64,000 nucleotides of DNA. Source: Flavobacterium sp. Lineage in GTDB: Bacteria > Bacteroidota > Bacteroidia > Flavobacteriales > Flavobacteriaceae. The DNA lies in assembly GCF_027533505.1 (NCBI RefSeq), contig NZ_JAPZUB010000010.1, forward strand, positions 1 to 64,000, read 5' to 3'. The translations under genes and the position numbers were made by a program. The first letter of the stretch is position 1; each line of letters opens with the position of its first letter. The notes below the pieces were generated by a model. That model saw only the letters and a list, made by a program, of their open reading frames with translations, was not told where the DNA came from and did not search any database. Shown here piece by piece: positions 11,428 through 21,477 of the stretch.

Positions 11428-12270
11428 CTACAAATGTTGTTGTAAAAACTGTTTCATTTCCAAGTTAATGTCCCATTGCGAAGCCAAAGGTTGTTGGGTA
11501 AAAGGTGCCGAGGGCATATAGGGATAGGGACCAAATTCGGGAGTTACTGTAAAAATCGAGCAATGTTGTTTTTCATGAAAAGCCACTATTGCTCTCCACC
11601 ATTTCAAATACAACCTGCGATAGGATTCCCACTCGGGAGCGAAAGGATGGTTGACTTGTGGTCCTTGTTCAAATCCGATTCGAGCATGCAGATGTTTGAC
11701 AAAAGGAGTAAGACGATCCAAATGAGCTTGTTGGTCGTGTAATGTACTTTCGGAAACCACACAGAAATGGGAATAATCGGCGACCAGACCAAGAGCGGGA
11801 AACACTTCCAAATAATCCAAAACGGTTTTTAGATGAAACGAGAAACGACCGCGATGAATTTCATGCCAAATGGGTATCCCTGTTTTCTTTGCAATTTGTT
11901 GTGTCGTCTCGATAATTTGGCAATTTTCAGAAAAACTGTAGTAATCTTTTCCCGTGTGTGAATTGATGGCATAGGGTTGTAATGACGCTACCATTTCCAA
12001 CCGATCAATCAACCGTGCTGTGTAATCTGCCATTCCTTTTTCGGAAGGCGATACTACATTTTGGGCGATCACCATAAAATGAGGATGTGATGTCGAACGG
12101 ATGGTAGCGCAAGCCGCTTGAAACTCTGCAATAAATTGGTCATCATGCGGAAAATTAATCTCTACCCCATCATACCCGTGGGCTAGGGCGCGGTTTAAAA
12201 ATTCGGAAGCGGACATTGCTTCACAGCCCCAATAGGGACACAAATAGCGAATTTCCATGTTATTGCGCAT
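11428..12270 (-). CDS. sugar phosphate isomerase/epimerase-like TIM barrel
   Basis: GYDGVEINFP, HEIHRGRFSFH, DYSHFCVVSES motif pattern. Confidence 0.75.
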   Translation of the reverse strand: MRNNMEIRYLCPYWGCEAMSASEFLNRALAHGYDGVEINFPHDDQFIAEFQAACATIRSTSHPHFMVIAQNVVSPSEKGMADYTARLIDRLEMVASLQPYAINSHTGKDYYSFSENCQIIETTQQIAKKTGIPIWHEIHRGRFSFHLKTVLDYLEVFPALGLVADYSHFCVVSESTLHDQQAHLDRLTPFVKHLHARIGFEQGPQVNHPFAPEWESYRRLYLKWWRAIVAFHEKQHCSIFTVTPEFGPYPYMPSAPFTQQPLASQWDINLEMKQFLQQHL

Positions 12271-13087
12271 AAAGAACTGGATTCAACGGGGTATCAATCA
12301 CGGCATTTACTTGCGCTCCAGGGCACCAAGTCTCCCAATCTTTGACTTGATTTCGGTTCTCGGGATTTTTGAGAAGCATTTCATGATCCATGTAAATAAT
12401 CGTCATCACTTTTCGCATTTCGTGGGTGGTATTGGCCCCTGCACGGTGAAAAATCCATCCCGAATGAAAACTCACTTCCCCCAAATCGAAAGGCTCGATT
12501 ATATGTTCAAAATCGGTTACCCGTAATTTTCGGTTTAGGAAATCCTCACTTTCATCACTAATGGCCATTTCGCGCCCTTCCACGAGAATATGACTCCCGG
12601 CACTGAACTCCAAGGGGCCCATTTCCAAAGGGGTTGCTTGCAAGGGAATCCAGGCGGTTACCGTTTTATCGGACGCTAAGGGCCAATAGTATTGATCGGC
12701 ATGCCATGGGGTAATCCCGCCGCCGCCTTCTTTAAACAAGGCTTGATCGTGGTACAATCGCACTCCCGTTACCTGCATCAAATCGGCAGCAATTTTGGCC
12801 AATCGTTTGCTAAATACCAAGGTTTTTATGACCTCGTTTTCTTGCCATAAATTGAACAATTGTAAAAAAGCTTTTCCATAGGTAGTTCGGTCTTCCAAGG
12901 CTATTTGCTCGGTAGTCATCGCCGCTACTTGAACTCCAATTTCACGATTGAAAAAGGCGACAGTTTCGGCATTTAAAACCGACTTGAGTTTGATGAACCG
13001 ATGGGTCTCATAAAAATCCAATTGTTCGGTTGTGAGGGGCATCGGGGTGTCTAAATAGGTGCGAATAGCATCGGGTACGGTACGCAT
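12260..13087 (-). CDS. phytanoyl-CoA dioxygenase (PhyH) family protein
   Basis: HADQYYWPLASDKTVTAWIPLQ and SFHSGWIFHRAGAN Fe(II)/2OG ligands. Confidence 0.85.
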   Translation of the reverse strand: MRTVPDAIRTYLDTPMPLTTEQLDFYETHRFIKLKSVLNAETVAFFNREIGVQVAAMTTEQIALEDRTTYGKAFLQLFNLWQENEVIKTLVFSKRLAKIAADLMQVTGVRLYHDQALFKEGGGGITPWHADQYYWPLASDKTVTAWIPLQATPLEMGPLEFSAGSHILVEGREMAISDESEDFLNRKLRVTDFEHIIEPFDLGEVSFHSGWIFHRAGANTTHEMRKVMTIIYMDHEMLLKNPENRNQVKDWETWCPGAQVNAVIDTPLNPVLYAQ

Positions 13088-13240
13088 GGTTTTGTTCTGT
13101 ATTGTTTATGGATAAATAAACCGTTAACAGGAACAAAAATACCGCATGCTTATCCATTTCTTTTTTCGTAAAAAATCAAAAACTAATACTATATTGAATT
13201 TAATTACGCTATTTTTACGTATTTCTATTCAATAGAGACC

Positions 13241-14101
13241 ATGAAACCTATTTTTGAAAACATTCCACACGAGAAAGGCACATCGAGTTTTCATGCGTAT
13301 CGGATCGTGGTACCGCATTTTGAGTTCAAATGGCATTTCCATCCCGAGTATGAACTCACCTATATTGTGAAGGGATCGGGGTATCGGTTGGTGGGAAATA
13401 CGTATGAAGAATTCCAAGCGGGTGATTTTGTCTTGTTGGGGCGTCATGTGCCGCATACGTGGTCGGGGAAATCACTTGAGGGTGAGCCTGTTGAGGCGGT
13501 AGTCATTCAATTTACAAAAGAGCCCATGGATTCGATATTGTCGTGTCAAGAAGGCGTAGCATTGCAAAACTTATTGAATGAAGCGGCTTATGGCATTCGA
13601 TTTACAGTTCGGGAAGCATGGATACAACAACTCAACCATTTGGTAACCTTAGAGGGATTAAACCGCATGCTTTTGGGGATAGCGCTCTTGGAAGAACTGG
13701 CCCAAGCACCTTATGAAAGAATTAGTCCAAATCCAATACACCATTCCTTTTCCCCCCAACAAGAACTGCGTATCAATACCATTTGTCGTTATATTATCGG
13801 CCATTTCAGCGAACCTTTAACAGTAGAAAAGGTAGCCTCAGTGAGCGGCATGAGTACGAGTAACTTTTGTAAGTTTTTTAAAAAAGCAACGGGAAAAACC
13901 TTCTCTGACTATGTCAATGAAATTCGAATTCAAGAAGCCTGCATGTTGCTACGAGAAACGGAACGAAAAATCAGTACCGTTGCCATCGATTGTGGTTTTG
14001 AAACCTTAAGTTATTTCAATCGGGTCTTTTTGGCAAAAAAAAAATGCCGCCCGATGGCGTATCGGAAAAGCTATTTATCTATAAACACGCGTGCGCATTG
14101 A
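13241..14101 (+). CDS. AraC family regulator with cupin-type sensor domain
   Basis: N-terminal HFHPEYELTYIVKGSG cupin; C-terminal AraC HTH. Confidence 0.9.
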   Translation: MKPIFENIPHEKGTSSFHAYRIVVPHFEFKWHFHPEYELTYIVKGSGYRLVGNTYEEFQAGDFVLLGRHVPHTWSGKSLEGEPVEAVVIQFTKEPMDSILSCQEGVALQNLLNEAAYGIRFTVREAWIQQLNHLVTLEGLNRMLLGIALLEELAQAPYERISPNPIHHSFSPQQELRINTICRYIIGHFSEPLTVEKVASVSGMSTSNFCKFFKKATGKTFSDYVNEIRIQEACMLLRETERKISTVAIDCGFETLSYFNRVFLAKKKCRPMAYRKSYLSINTRAH

Positions 14102-14534
14102 GGTCGTTCTCTTTAAGATATTGAAACATCGTTATTTCATCCTCAACCACTTCAAAATAAATCCAAATCGCTTGGAAAGGTTTTCCGGATAAAAATAAAT
14201 GTTCCTCATCAATTACCCCACGGTCATGATAAACACGGCTCACTAATTCACAATGGAAATCGGTTTGTTGCAACCGGGGCATCAATGCCGAAACCAAGGC
14301 ATCGCGATTTGGATAAAGTAATTTGCCCTTGACATCGTACCCCCGAACATAGGTCGCAAAAGCACTTTCAAAAACAAGAATGTCTTTTGTATTCAACCCG
14401 ATATAATGCCGATCAATGCAAGGTACCGCTGATAAGGGGTTTGAAATTGTTTTTTTTATTTGCGACACGATCCAATTGTTTAATTTATGAATGGGACTTG
14501 AAACAGGAGCGCTTTCCTTATCGAACCACAACAC
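14079..14534 (-). CDS. hypothetical protein, possibly SnoaL/NTF2-like
   Basis: single ORF, overlaps AraC 3' end by 23 bp. Confidence 0.55.
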   Translation of the reverse strand: MLWFDKESAPVSSPIHKLNNWIVSQIKKTISNPLSAVPCIDRHYIGLNTKDILVFESAFATYVRGYDVKGKLLYPNRDALVSALMPRLQQTDFHCELVSRVYHDRGVIDEEHLFLSGKPFQAIWIYFEVVEDEITMFQYLKENDLNAHACL

Positions 14535-14707
14535 CCTAGGCCTACATTCAGTTGTTGTACTACTTTTTAAGAACTGTTACTGTTTGCGCGTTAGTGGTTG
14601 TATCCCTCCCAAAAACAGCCTATTGATAAATGCTTTTTACGTTTCGAATTACTCTTCAAATCACTACTAATTCAGCACTACTAATTCATAACTCATAATT
14701 CCCTAAA

Positions 14708-15769
14708 TCATTCCCATTTAAAAACATTCACCCCAATCGCATAGCCATATACTTTTTTATCAGCATCGGTATAGAAGCGAATTTTATTGCAAGCGCGGCC
14801 TAAATCGATTTTGGTCCAGGTTGTTCCGCCATCTTTGGTTTCAAATCCCGAATTCATTGTTCCCACAAAACCGTGGTTCTCATCGATAAAACCAATACCA
14901 AACTCCCGTGCCCCTGCCTCCTCTACGAGATTGATTTCGGTCCATGTTTCGCCCCCATCGGTCGTTTTGGCCACCCGTTGCTGCTTTACATTGGGATCAG
15001 GATTGTAGGATTGAATGGTAACATACCCCACTTTGGCCGTAGGAAAAGATACTTTCCAAGTGGTTTCAAAAGGCCGGTTGGATTCATAGACTTTTTTCCA
15101 AGTTTGTCCTCCATCGGTGGTTTTCAAAATCAAAGCATGCGACTGCGTAATGTCCTCACTCGTTGCTGCACAGGCAAACCCCGTATTTTTGTCTAGCATC
15201 TTTATGTCAAACAACATTTTACAATCGGCTTGCATGCTGCGGGAAGTCCACGTCGTTCCGCCATCGTGTGAAACCATGATGTTGGCCGGACTCCCGACTC
15301 TTCCTACGGCATAAATATGGGTTTTGTAATCAATCTTTCCGTGATTGATGTATTGCTCTTTAACCACATCAAAAGCACATAACCCCTTTACATAAGGGCC
15401 TTTGTAGGCGACAGGTTTCCATGTTTTCCCACCGTCTTGTGTCCCGTAAAGCGGAATGGTATCGGTCACATTTGGAAAATAATCAGTCCCAACGGTACCC
15501 ACAAATCCAACTTTTTCATCCAAGAAAACAAGGGTACGAAAAAACGATCCCTTTTGTTCAAGCTGTTTGGTCCACGTTTTACCACCATCTTGGGTGTGGT
15601 AAATGCGACCAAAACCATTAACATACCAACCCATATTGCGATCGACAAAGGTGATATCATCTTGTTTACCCGCATAGGGTTCGGTGGTCAATTTTTGCCA
15701 ACCGTTGGTTTGCGCCTTACTCCACAAGGCGGTTAAAATAAAAATCAGAGGAATAATAATTCGTTGCAT
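14708..15769 (-). CDS. secreted BNR/YCF48-like beta-propeller protein
   Basis: signal peptide; repeated DGGKTW/DGGTTWT motifs. Confidence 0.85.
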   Translation of the reverse strand: MQRIIIPLIFILTALWSKAQTNGWQKLTTEPYAGKQDDITFVDRNMGWYVNGFGRIYHTQDGGKTWTKQLEQKGSFFRTLVFLDEKVGFVGTVGTDYFPNVTDTIPLYGTQDGGKTWKPVAYKGPYVKGLCAFDVVKEQYINHGKIDYKTHIYAVGRVGSPANIMVSHDGGTTWTSRSMQADCKMLFDIKMLDKNTGFACAATSEDITQSHALILKTTDGGQTWKKVYESNRPFETTWKVSFPTAKVGYVTIQSYNPDPNVKQQRVAKTTDGGETWTEINLVEEAGAREFGIGFIDENHGFVGTMNSGFETKDGGTTWTKIDLGRACNKIRFYTDADKKVYGYAIGVNVFKWE

Positions 15770-15787
15770 TTCAATGTTTTATTACGA

Positions 15788-17122
15788 TTAAGGTTGCACT
15801 AACGCCAAAGCCCAAGCCACTGCTTTTTGTGTCACTTCGGGATTGAAGGCTTGAAATAATTCTTGTATTTTTCCTTGACTAAACGTGTCATAGGCTTGCT
15901 GCATGGTTCCAGAACGGGCAAAGTAATGGTCGGTTAACGGAAAAGAAAGCAAACTGGCATTTCCCGAATGGTAATGATTGACGGTCTGTACAATCTGTTC
16001 GTGATCGGCTAGTGAAAAGGCCTGGAAATCGGATTCGCCATACAATACCAAAACTTTACCCGTAGTATTTTTCCAATTGTCCAAAAGCGGGTAATCTTGT
16101 ATTTGACGCCAATATTCCTGATTGCGATCAAAAATACGGTCTTTCCCATCGTATTGCCAATCCGACTCCAATATGGCTTTCTTCTCTGGGTCGGCGGCAA
16201 TCGCCTCTAAACTTTTTTTACGAATAAAATAGTCAAACGCAATACCAGCCTGAATGCGGCAACGTTGTTCGTATTCCAAGGGTGGTGTTTTGGCCAATTT
16301 CAACTGCAACCGGTTCATTTCCAATTGGTATTCAAACCAACTTTTGGCCGTGGTACCGTACACCATAACCCCGCGTACTTTTTCACCAGCACTGATCGCA
16401 GGGGCAATAATACCGCCCATCGAGTGCCCAAAAATGAAAAGTTTTTCGGTATCAACATACGGTAACGATTTCATTTTTTGAAAACCGGCCTTAAAACTTT
16501 CCACTTCGTCATACAACGTAGTCGTACTGCAATCGGGGGTGTTTTGGCTATCGCCTAACCCACTTTTTTCTACGCGTACGACCACAAATCCGGCATCATG
16601 AAACGCTTGCACCACGCGTCCATACGGATGATCGGGCGTCAAGCCATCCACCGAACTACAGGTATAACCCGGAATAAAAAGTACGGCAGGGAGTTTACCC
16701 GTTCCCTCGGGTTTGTTGATAATGACACTGAGCTGTCCGCCCTTAAAAGGAACCCGATCATACGCAATCGACCCCTTTGCCACCGATTCCCGATCACGTC
16801 CCACCCAAGTGGTTTTGATTTGTTGTGGCGAACCTGCCCGTCGTATGGTAAAAGTAACCACTTGTTTTTCGGTGTATTGGGCTATTGCCGTTGCCACTTC
16901 GCTCGGGTGATGGAGTACTTTGCCGTTGATTTGTAACAAAACGTCTTCCGGTTGCAATCCAGCGGCTTTGGCAGTACCCCCAACCACTTGATTGAGTAAA
17001 ATACCCCCTTTAGGATCGGCACTGAGTCGGGCACCCAACCAAGGACGCCGCGGCAACGGTTGCGCAGTAGCCATCGCAATTCCAAACCCAATTAATCCAA
17101 TATAGACTCCTAATTTTCGCAT
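15788..17122 (-). CDS. secreted PDZ-alpha/beta hydrolase
   Basis: PDZ-like GGILLNQVVGGTAKAAGLQPEDVLLQING plus GHSMGG nucleophile elbow. Confidence 0.85.
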   Translation of the reverse strand: MRKLGVYIGLIGFGIAMATAQPLPRRPWLGARLSADPKGGILLNQVVGGTAKAAGLQPEDVLLQINGKVLHHPSEVATAIAQYTEKQVVTFTIRRAGSPQQIKTTWVGRDRESVAKGSIAYDRVPFKGGQLSVIINKPEGTGKLPAVLFIPGYTCSSVDGLTPDHPYGRVVQAFHDAGFVVVRVEKSGLGDSQNTPDCSTTTLYDEVESFKAGFQKMKSLPYVDTEKLFIFGHSMGGIIAPAISAGEKVRGVMVYGTTAKSWFEYQLEMNRLQLKLAKTPPLEYEQRCRIQAGIAFDYFIRKKSLEAIAADPEKKAILESDWQYDGKDRIFDRNQEYWRQIQDYPLLDNWKNTTGKVLVLYGESDFQAFSLADHEQIVQTVNHYHSGNASLLSFPLTDHYFARSGTMQQAYDTFSQGKIQELFQAFNPEVTQKAVAWALALVQP

Positions 17123-17145
17123 CGCTTTTTCTTTTTTTTAAAAAA

Positions 17146-17385
17146 TTAAAAATAACTGGAAAAGAACAACAGCACCCCTAAGACAAGAACAAGAGTTAAT
17201 TCAGAAAGCAAAACCGTTTTTTGCCAAAGGGGCTTGTCGTTCCATTTTTGTGCGGGAGCAAAAGGATCGAAGGCTAATCCCAACCCAAAGTAGAGTAAGG
17301 CCTGTCCCCAATCGTTTCGCACTATAAAAAAAACACCAATACATACAAACAAGAGGTGTAATCCACGTCCGAAGGTATTTTTCAT
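17146..17385 (-). CDS. small membrane protein
   Basis: hydrophobic helices; 79 aa ORF. Confidence 0.5.
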   Translation of the reverse strand: MKNTFGRGLHLLFVCIGVFFIVRNDWGQALLYFGLGLAFDPFAPAQKWNDKPLWQKTVLLSELTLVLVLGVLLFFSSYF

Positions 17386-17442
17386 TGCTTTTTTTAAACA
17401 AAAATACCCGAAGAGGAGGTCGCAAAAGGTGTCAAAAATTGC

Positions 17443-18288
17443 TTATTTCACTGCAGTGGGTGTCTGTCCAAATTTCTTTTTAAACGCTTTACAAAAGGCT
17501 GATTTATCGGCAAAACCCGTTTGAAAAGCAACTTCGGCAACAGTAAGTCCTTGTTGCATTAAATTACGGGCCTGTTGTAAGCGCAAATGCAACACGTATT
17601 GGTAGGGTGTTCGTCCAAATAATTTTTTAAAAAGGCGAATAAAATGATACTCTGATAAATGGGCCTCTTGGGCAATAGAAGCGAGAGCTATAGGGTCCAA
17701 AAAATGCCGCTCGATGTACAAACGCGCTTCGTGTACGAAATCAAACAACCGCTTACTGGTTTCTTGTTTGACCGATTTTAGTCGCGAAAATTGCTGCCAA
17801 AGGTCCACTTGATCTTTGACCATACATTCGCCCAAGGTATATAACAACTCGTGGTGTAACACGGCTTCATCGCGGGTTAAGGCTTCAAAATGGTGTTCGA
17901 TCTGGCGAATGGCATAGCCCAAATGCGTGTGCGCTGCTGTGTAGCGGTTGACCATTTGCTCTTGTTGTAAAATGAAAGCGGCCAACTCAGGTTGGGTTCC
18001 GTATTCAAAATCCAAAATCTCTTGAATCACTTTGGGTTGGATGTCCAAACAAATGCCCAAAACGGGTTGCGCACTGTCAATAATGATATGTGAGGTTGAA
18101 GTGGCATTACCTACGATATACTCGCCCGATTCCACGCGGTAGGTTCGGTTGTTGATTCGGTATTGCTCACAACCGCGTACCACATATTTGGCAGAAAATG
18201 CTGTAAAATCAACGCTACTGTCGAAGGTTTGTACCCCCGAGACCCGAATTTCGCCATTATGCGGCGCTGAAAGTACCACTTTGTTCAT
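17443..18288 (-). CDS. AraC family transcriptional regulator
   Basis: C-terminal AraC HTH (ARLYIERHF...GFADKSAFCKAFKKKFGQTP). Confidence 0.9.
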   Translation of the reverse strand: MNKVVLSAPHNGEIRVSGVQTFDSSVDFTAFSAKYVVRGCEQYRINNRTYRVESGEYIVGNATSTSHIIIDSAQPVLGICLDIQPKVIQEILDFEYGTQPELAAFILQQEQMVNRYTAAHTHLGYAIRQIEHHFEALTRDEAVLHHELLYTLGECMVKDQVDLWQQFSRLKSVKQETSKRLFDFVHEARLYIERHFLDPIALASIAQEAHLSEYHFIRLFKKLFGRTPYQYVLHLRLQQARNLMQQGLTVAEVAFQTGFADKSAFCKAFKKKFGQTPTAVK

Positions 18289-18522
18289 AGGACCGCTTTT
18301 CTTCTTTAGTCCAACACCGCCTCATTTTGTTACAGCAAAACAGCAAAAAAACCAATGGATTTATGGTAAAAAACAAGCTGAGGTGGCGCGTTCCTTTTTT
18401 TACATAAATTAACATAACTTCATAAAATTATGTCAATTAACAGTTGTTTTTCTCTGTCAGTACCCGCGTACAGTACATTTGTTAGCTATTGCCTAATTAC
18501 CCATTCCAATCAACACTTACCT

Positions 18523-19587
18523 ATGAAAATTCCACCCTCAATACAGCACTGGCGTAAGAAAATAACCCAAGCCCTAACGGGTCGTTTGGGGCAATCCCGT
18601 CGTCCTATTCACAATCCTACTAATTGTAGCCCCACGCCTATCCACCGCATTTTGATTATTCGACCCAACCATCGTTTGGGGAACACGCTGTTGATTACCC
18701 CTATCGTTGCCGAAATGCAGCAACTTTTTCCCACAGCCACGGTGGATTTATTTGTCAAAGGCGGCATTGCCTCTGAAGTGTTTCGCGAATATCCTCAGGT
18801 AGATCGCATCATGGCCTTGCCCAAAAAACATTTTAAAGCATTGGGCACCTACCTTTGGACGTGGATACGGTTGCGGATGCGTTCGTATGACTTGGTGATT
18901 AATAGTGTTTCGCATTCGTCATCGGGGCGCTTGGCCACAGCTTGGGCGCGTGGAACGTACAAATGGTATGGCGATCGCAACGATAGTTTACAAGCGCTTC
19001 GCACCCAATTAATTCCCCACATGGCGCATGGTTTAGTGATGGATTTTCGGACGTTTTGGACCCCCCAAACCCTTTTTATGACGCCACGTCCTTTGCCTTT
19101 GATGGACCTAAAACTCTCGGCGGCTGAGAAAGCGGTGGGGAAAGCGATATTGTCTACATTAGTCCCTACTGGAAGAAAAACCATCGCCTTATTTACATTT
19201 GCTACGGGTGCCAAATGTTATCCTCCTGAATGGTGGATTCCATTCTACCAACGTTTGCAAACCGAGTTTCCAGAGTACAATTTCATCGAGATTCTTCCAG
19301 CAGAAAACGTTTCACAAATCGACTTTGCGGCTCCAACATTGTATTCAAAATCCATACGTGAAATGGCAGCGGTCATTGCCAACTGTTCGTTATTCCTTGG
19401 TGCTGACAGTGGCGTAATGCATTTGGCTAGTGCCGCGCTAACCCCTACTGTGGGACTCTTTCAGGTGACCGACCCCGCCCTGTATGGCCCCTACGGAAAC
19501 CATAGTTTTGCCGCTGACACTCGGGTGATGACTACAGCATCGTTGTTGGAACAGATGCGTCAAACGTTACTCCTTATCGAGCGTTAA
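18523..19587 (+). CDS. GT9-family glycosyltransferase (heptosyltransferase-like)
   Basis: ILIIRPNHRLGNTLLITPIV and LGADSGVMHLASA. Confidence 0.85.
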   Translation: MKIPPSIQHWRKKITQALTGRLGQSRRPIHNPTNCSPTPIHRILIIRPNHRLGNTLLITPIVAEMQQLFPTATVDLFVKGGIASEVFREYPQVDRIMALPKKHFKALGTYLWTWIRLRMRSYDLVINSVSHSSSGRLATAWARGTYKWYGDRNDSLQALRTQLIPHMAHGLVMDFRTFWTPQTLFMTPRPLPLMDLKLSAAEKAVGKAILSTLVPTGRKTIALFTFATGAKCYPPEWWIPFYQRLQTEFPEYNFIEILPAENVSQIDFAAPTLYSKSIREMAAVIANCSLFLGADSGVMHLASAALTPTVGLFQVTDPALYGPYGNHSFAADTRVMTTASLLEQMRQTLLLIER

Positions 19588-19638
19588 AATGCACAACGCA
19601 GGTGGCCGAAAGTGGCGTAAATAAAGAATCGCTTTTCT

Positions 19639-20166
19639 TTATCTACAGTAGTATTCCCCTATCACTTTGCGAATAGAGATAAACCCTATCGCATTCAAAT
19701 CCATCGTAGGCGGATGGCACCATTGTAACGCAGCGATCTCGTCGGCGGCTGCGATGCCAATTTCAGGATTTTCAAGTTCGTATTCGTAAAAGATATCGAG
19801 GGTTTTGTAGGGAATCGTTTTATACAAATAGTTATTGGCGGCAGTGGTAATGTACTTGAGCTTCCGCATATCGAGCACCACTCCCAATTCTTCTTTAATT
19901 TCGCGACAAGCGGCAGCTTCGGCCCGCTCACCGGGATCAATAAATCCGCCCGGTAAATCGAGCGTACCCGCGTCGGGATCTTTTTGTCGAACGGTAAACA
20001 ACACCTGGTCTTGGTACCGCAACACGACAGCGACGGCCGCAGCCACATTGTGATAATATACAAAACCACAATGGGAACACGCGATGCGGTATGCCTTGGT
20101 TTCGGTGATTTTGGTGGACGTACAACGGGGACAAAATTGAAAAAGCATGGATGGGTATTTGTTCAA
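19639..20166 (-). CDS. NUDIX hydrolase with N-terminal zinc ribbon
   Basis: CPRCTSTKI...CSHCGF; Nudix box GGFIDPGERAEAAACREIKEELGV. Confidence 0.9.
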   Translation of the reverse strand: MNKYPSMLFQFCPRCTSTKITETKAYRIACSHCGFVYYHNVAAAVAVVLRYQDQVLFTVRQKDPDAGTLDLPGGFIDPGERAEAAACREIKEELGVVLDMRKLKYITTAANNYLYKTIPYKTLDIFYEYELENPEIGIAAADEIAALQWCHPPTMDLNAIGFISIRKVIGEYYCR

Positions 20167-20215
20167 ATGTAAAAAAAACTACCGTATTTTGGTTACCTTG
20201 CTCCAAATTTGAAGC

Positions 20216-20791
20216 ATGAGTTACGTTTTTACCCACGACCAAAACTTTACCCAACAAACCTACACCCAAGCCGATTTACAGCATACCGAATTTGAGCAAT
20301 GTACTTTTACCGATTGCGACTTTACGGCTTGTTTCTTTCAAAACGTGACCTTTGTCGATTGCAATTTTGTGCGTTGTAACTTCAAAGGAACTAAGCTCAA
20401 TCATACCGCCTTACGTGGTGTATGGTTTACCGATTGCAATCTTACCTCGGTCAATTTTGCCATGACAGATCAAGTGATTTATGAATTTCACTTCAAAGAT
20501 TGCTTACTCGATTACAGTCAGTTTTATAAATTGAAATTACGGCAAATTCAGTTCATTCATTGCAGTATGATTGCCACTGATTTTATGGAAACCGATTTAT
20601 CAGGTGCTTTGTTTGACTCGTGTAATTTACGGCGTACGGTTTTTAGCAACACCAATTTGGAGAAAGCCGATTTCTATACGAGTTATGAATACCGGATCGA
20701 TCCCGAAAAAAATAAAATGAAAAAAGCCATTTTCAGCGCACAAGGGCTGCATGGCTTATTGGAAAAATATGCTTTGGTTATTAAACCGTAA
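20216..20791 (+). CDS. pentapeptide repeat protein
   Basis: repeated A(D/N)F/CNF-type pentapeptides. Confidence 0.85.
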   Translation: MSYVFTHDQNFTQQTYTQADLQHTEFEQCTFTDCDFTACFFQNVTFVDCNFVRCNFKGTKLNHTALRGVWFTDCNLTSVNFAMTDQVIYEFHFKDCLLDYSQFYKLKLRQIQFIHCSMIATDFMETDLSGALFDSCNLRRTVFSNTNLEKADFYTSYEYRIDPEKNKMKKAIFSAQGLHGLLEKYALVIKP

Positions 20792-20796
20792 ATAAA

Positions 20797-21372
20797 TTAT
20801 TTCTTTTTGGCCTGCACCATTTCCATTTTGGTAGCATCAAACGTCCAGGTTAAGGTTGTCGATTTATTCTTTTGGGTGACCGTACCATCGGGGTTGAGGA
20901 CCAATTCATAGCCCTCACGACGCACCCGCATTTGGGTTTCACTCGCATTTTTATTGCGGTCTAAATACACTTTTTCGGTGATGTTATTGGTGACTTGTGT
21001 GTTGAAAAAAACTTGCTTCTTACTCGTCCATTCATAAATAGCGTGGGTAACGGTGGTAATTTCTTCCGTTTTATCGGTGGTGGTAACCGTCTTTTTTTCG
21101 GTCCAAGACACGGCATACAATTTTGTTCCAGAAGCGGTAAAGGGGACGATTTTACAATCTACAGGCTTTAATGCTGTGGCATTGGCTTGCACCACAACCG
21201 TTTCTTTTACTTTGGCACCTTCCATTTGAACCAACTGTAAATTTCCTGCTTTGAGTTCTAAGACCAGGTTTTCGACTTTGGCCAATACAGGCGTAGCGGC
21301 AGGTGCTTTTTTCTTTTGGGCGTTGACCAACGAGAGGGAACATAACATACAGAAGAACACGATTTTTTTCAT
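20797..21372 (-). CDS. secreted hypothetical protein
   Basis: signal peptide MKKIVFFCMLCSLSLVNAQ; ATG at 21372. Confidence 0.6.
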   Translation of the reverse strand: MKKIVFFCMLCSLSLVNAQKKKAPAATPVLAKVENLVLELKAGNLQLVQMEGAKVKETVVVQANATALKPVDCKIVPFTASGTKLYAVSWTEKKTVTTTDKTEEITTVTHAIYEWTSKKQVFFNTQVTNNITEKVYLDRNKNASETQMRVRREGYELVLNPDGTVTQKNKSTTLTWTFDATKMEMVQAKKK

Positions 21373-21424
21373 GGTGAAAAGGATTTTAGTGTTCCGAATG
21401 TACAAATTATTTTGGTGTAAAAAA

Positions 21425-21462
21425 AACAGACGAACCTCAAGTTGAAATTCGTCTGTTTCTCT
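21425..21462. terminator. intrinsic terminator
   Basis: ACAGACGAA-N-TTCGTCTGTTT with A/T tracts. Confidence 0.65.
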
Positions 21463-21477
21463 ACAGGGAAAAAAGGG

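Noticed and set aside
5979-13087. Canonical SusC/SusD polysaccharide utilisation locus
   Set aside because: No TonB-dependent SusC or SusD gene in the region
14575-14705. AT-rich actactaattca/attcataactcataatt repeats
   Set aside because: Short low-complexity intergenic sequence without clear structure
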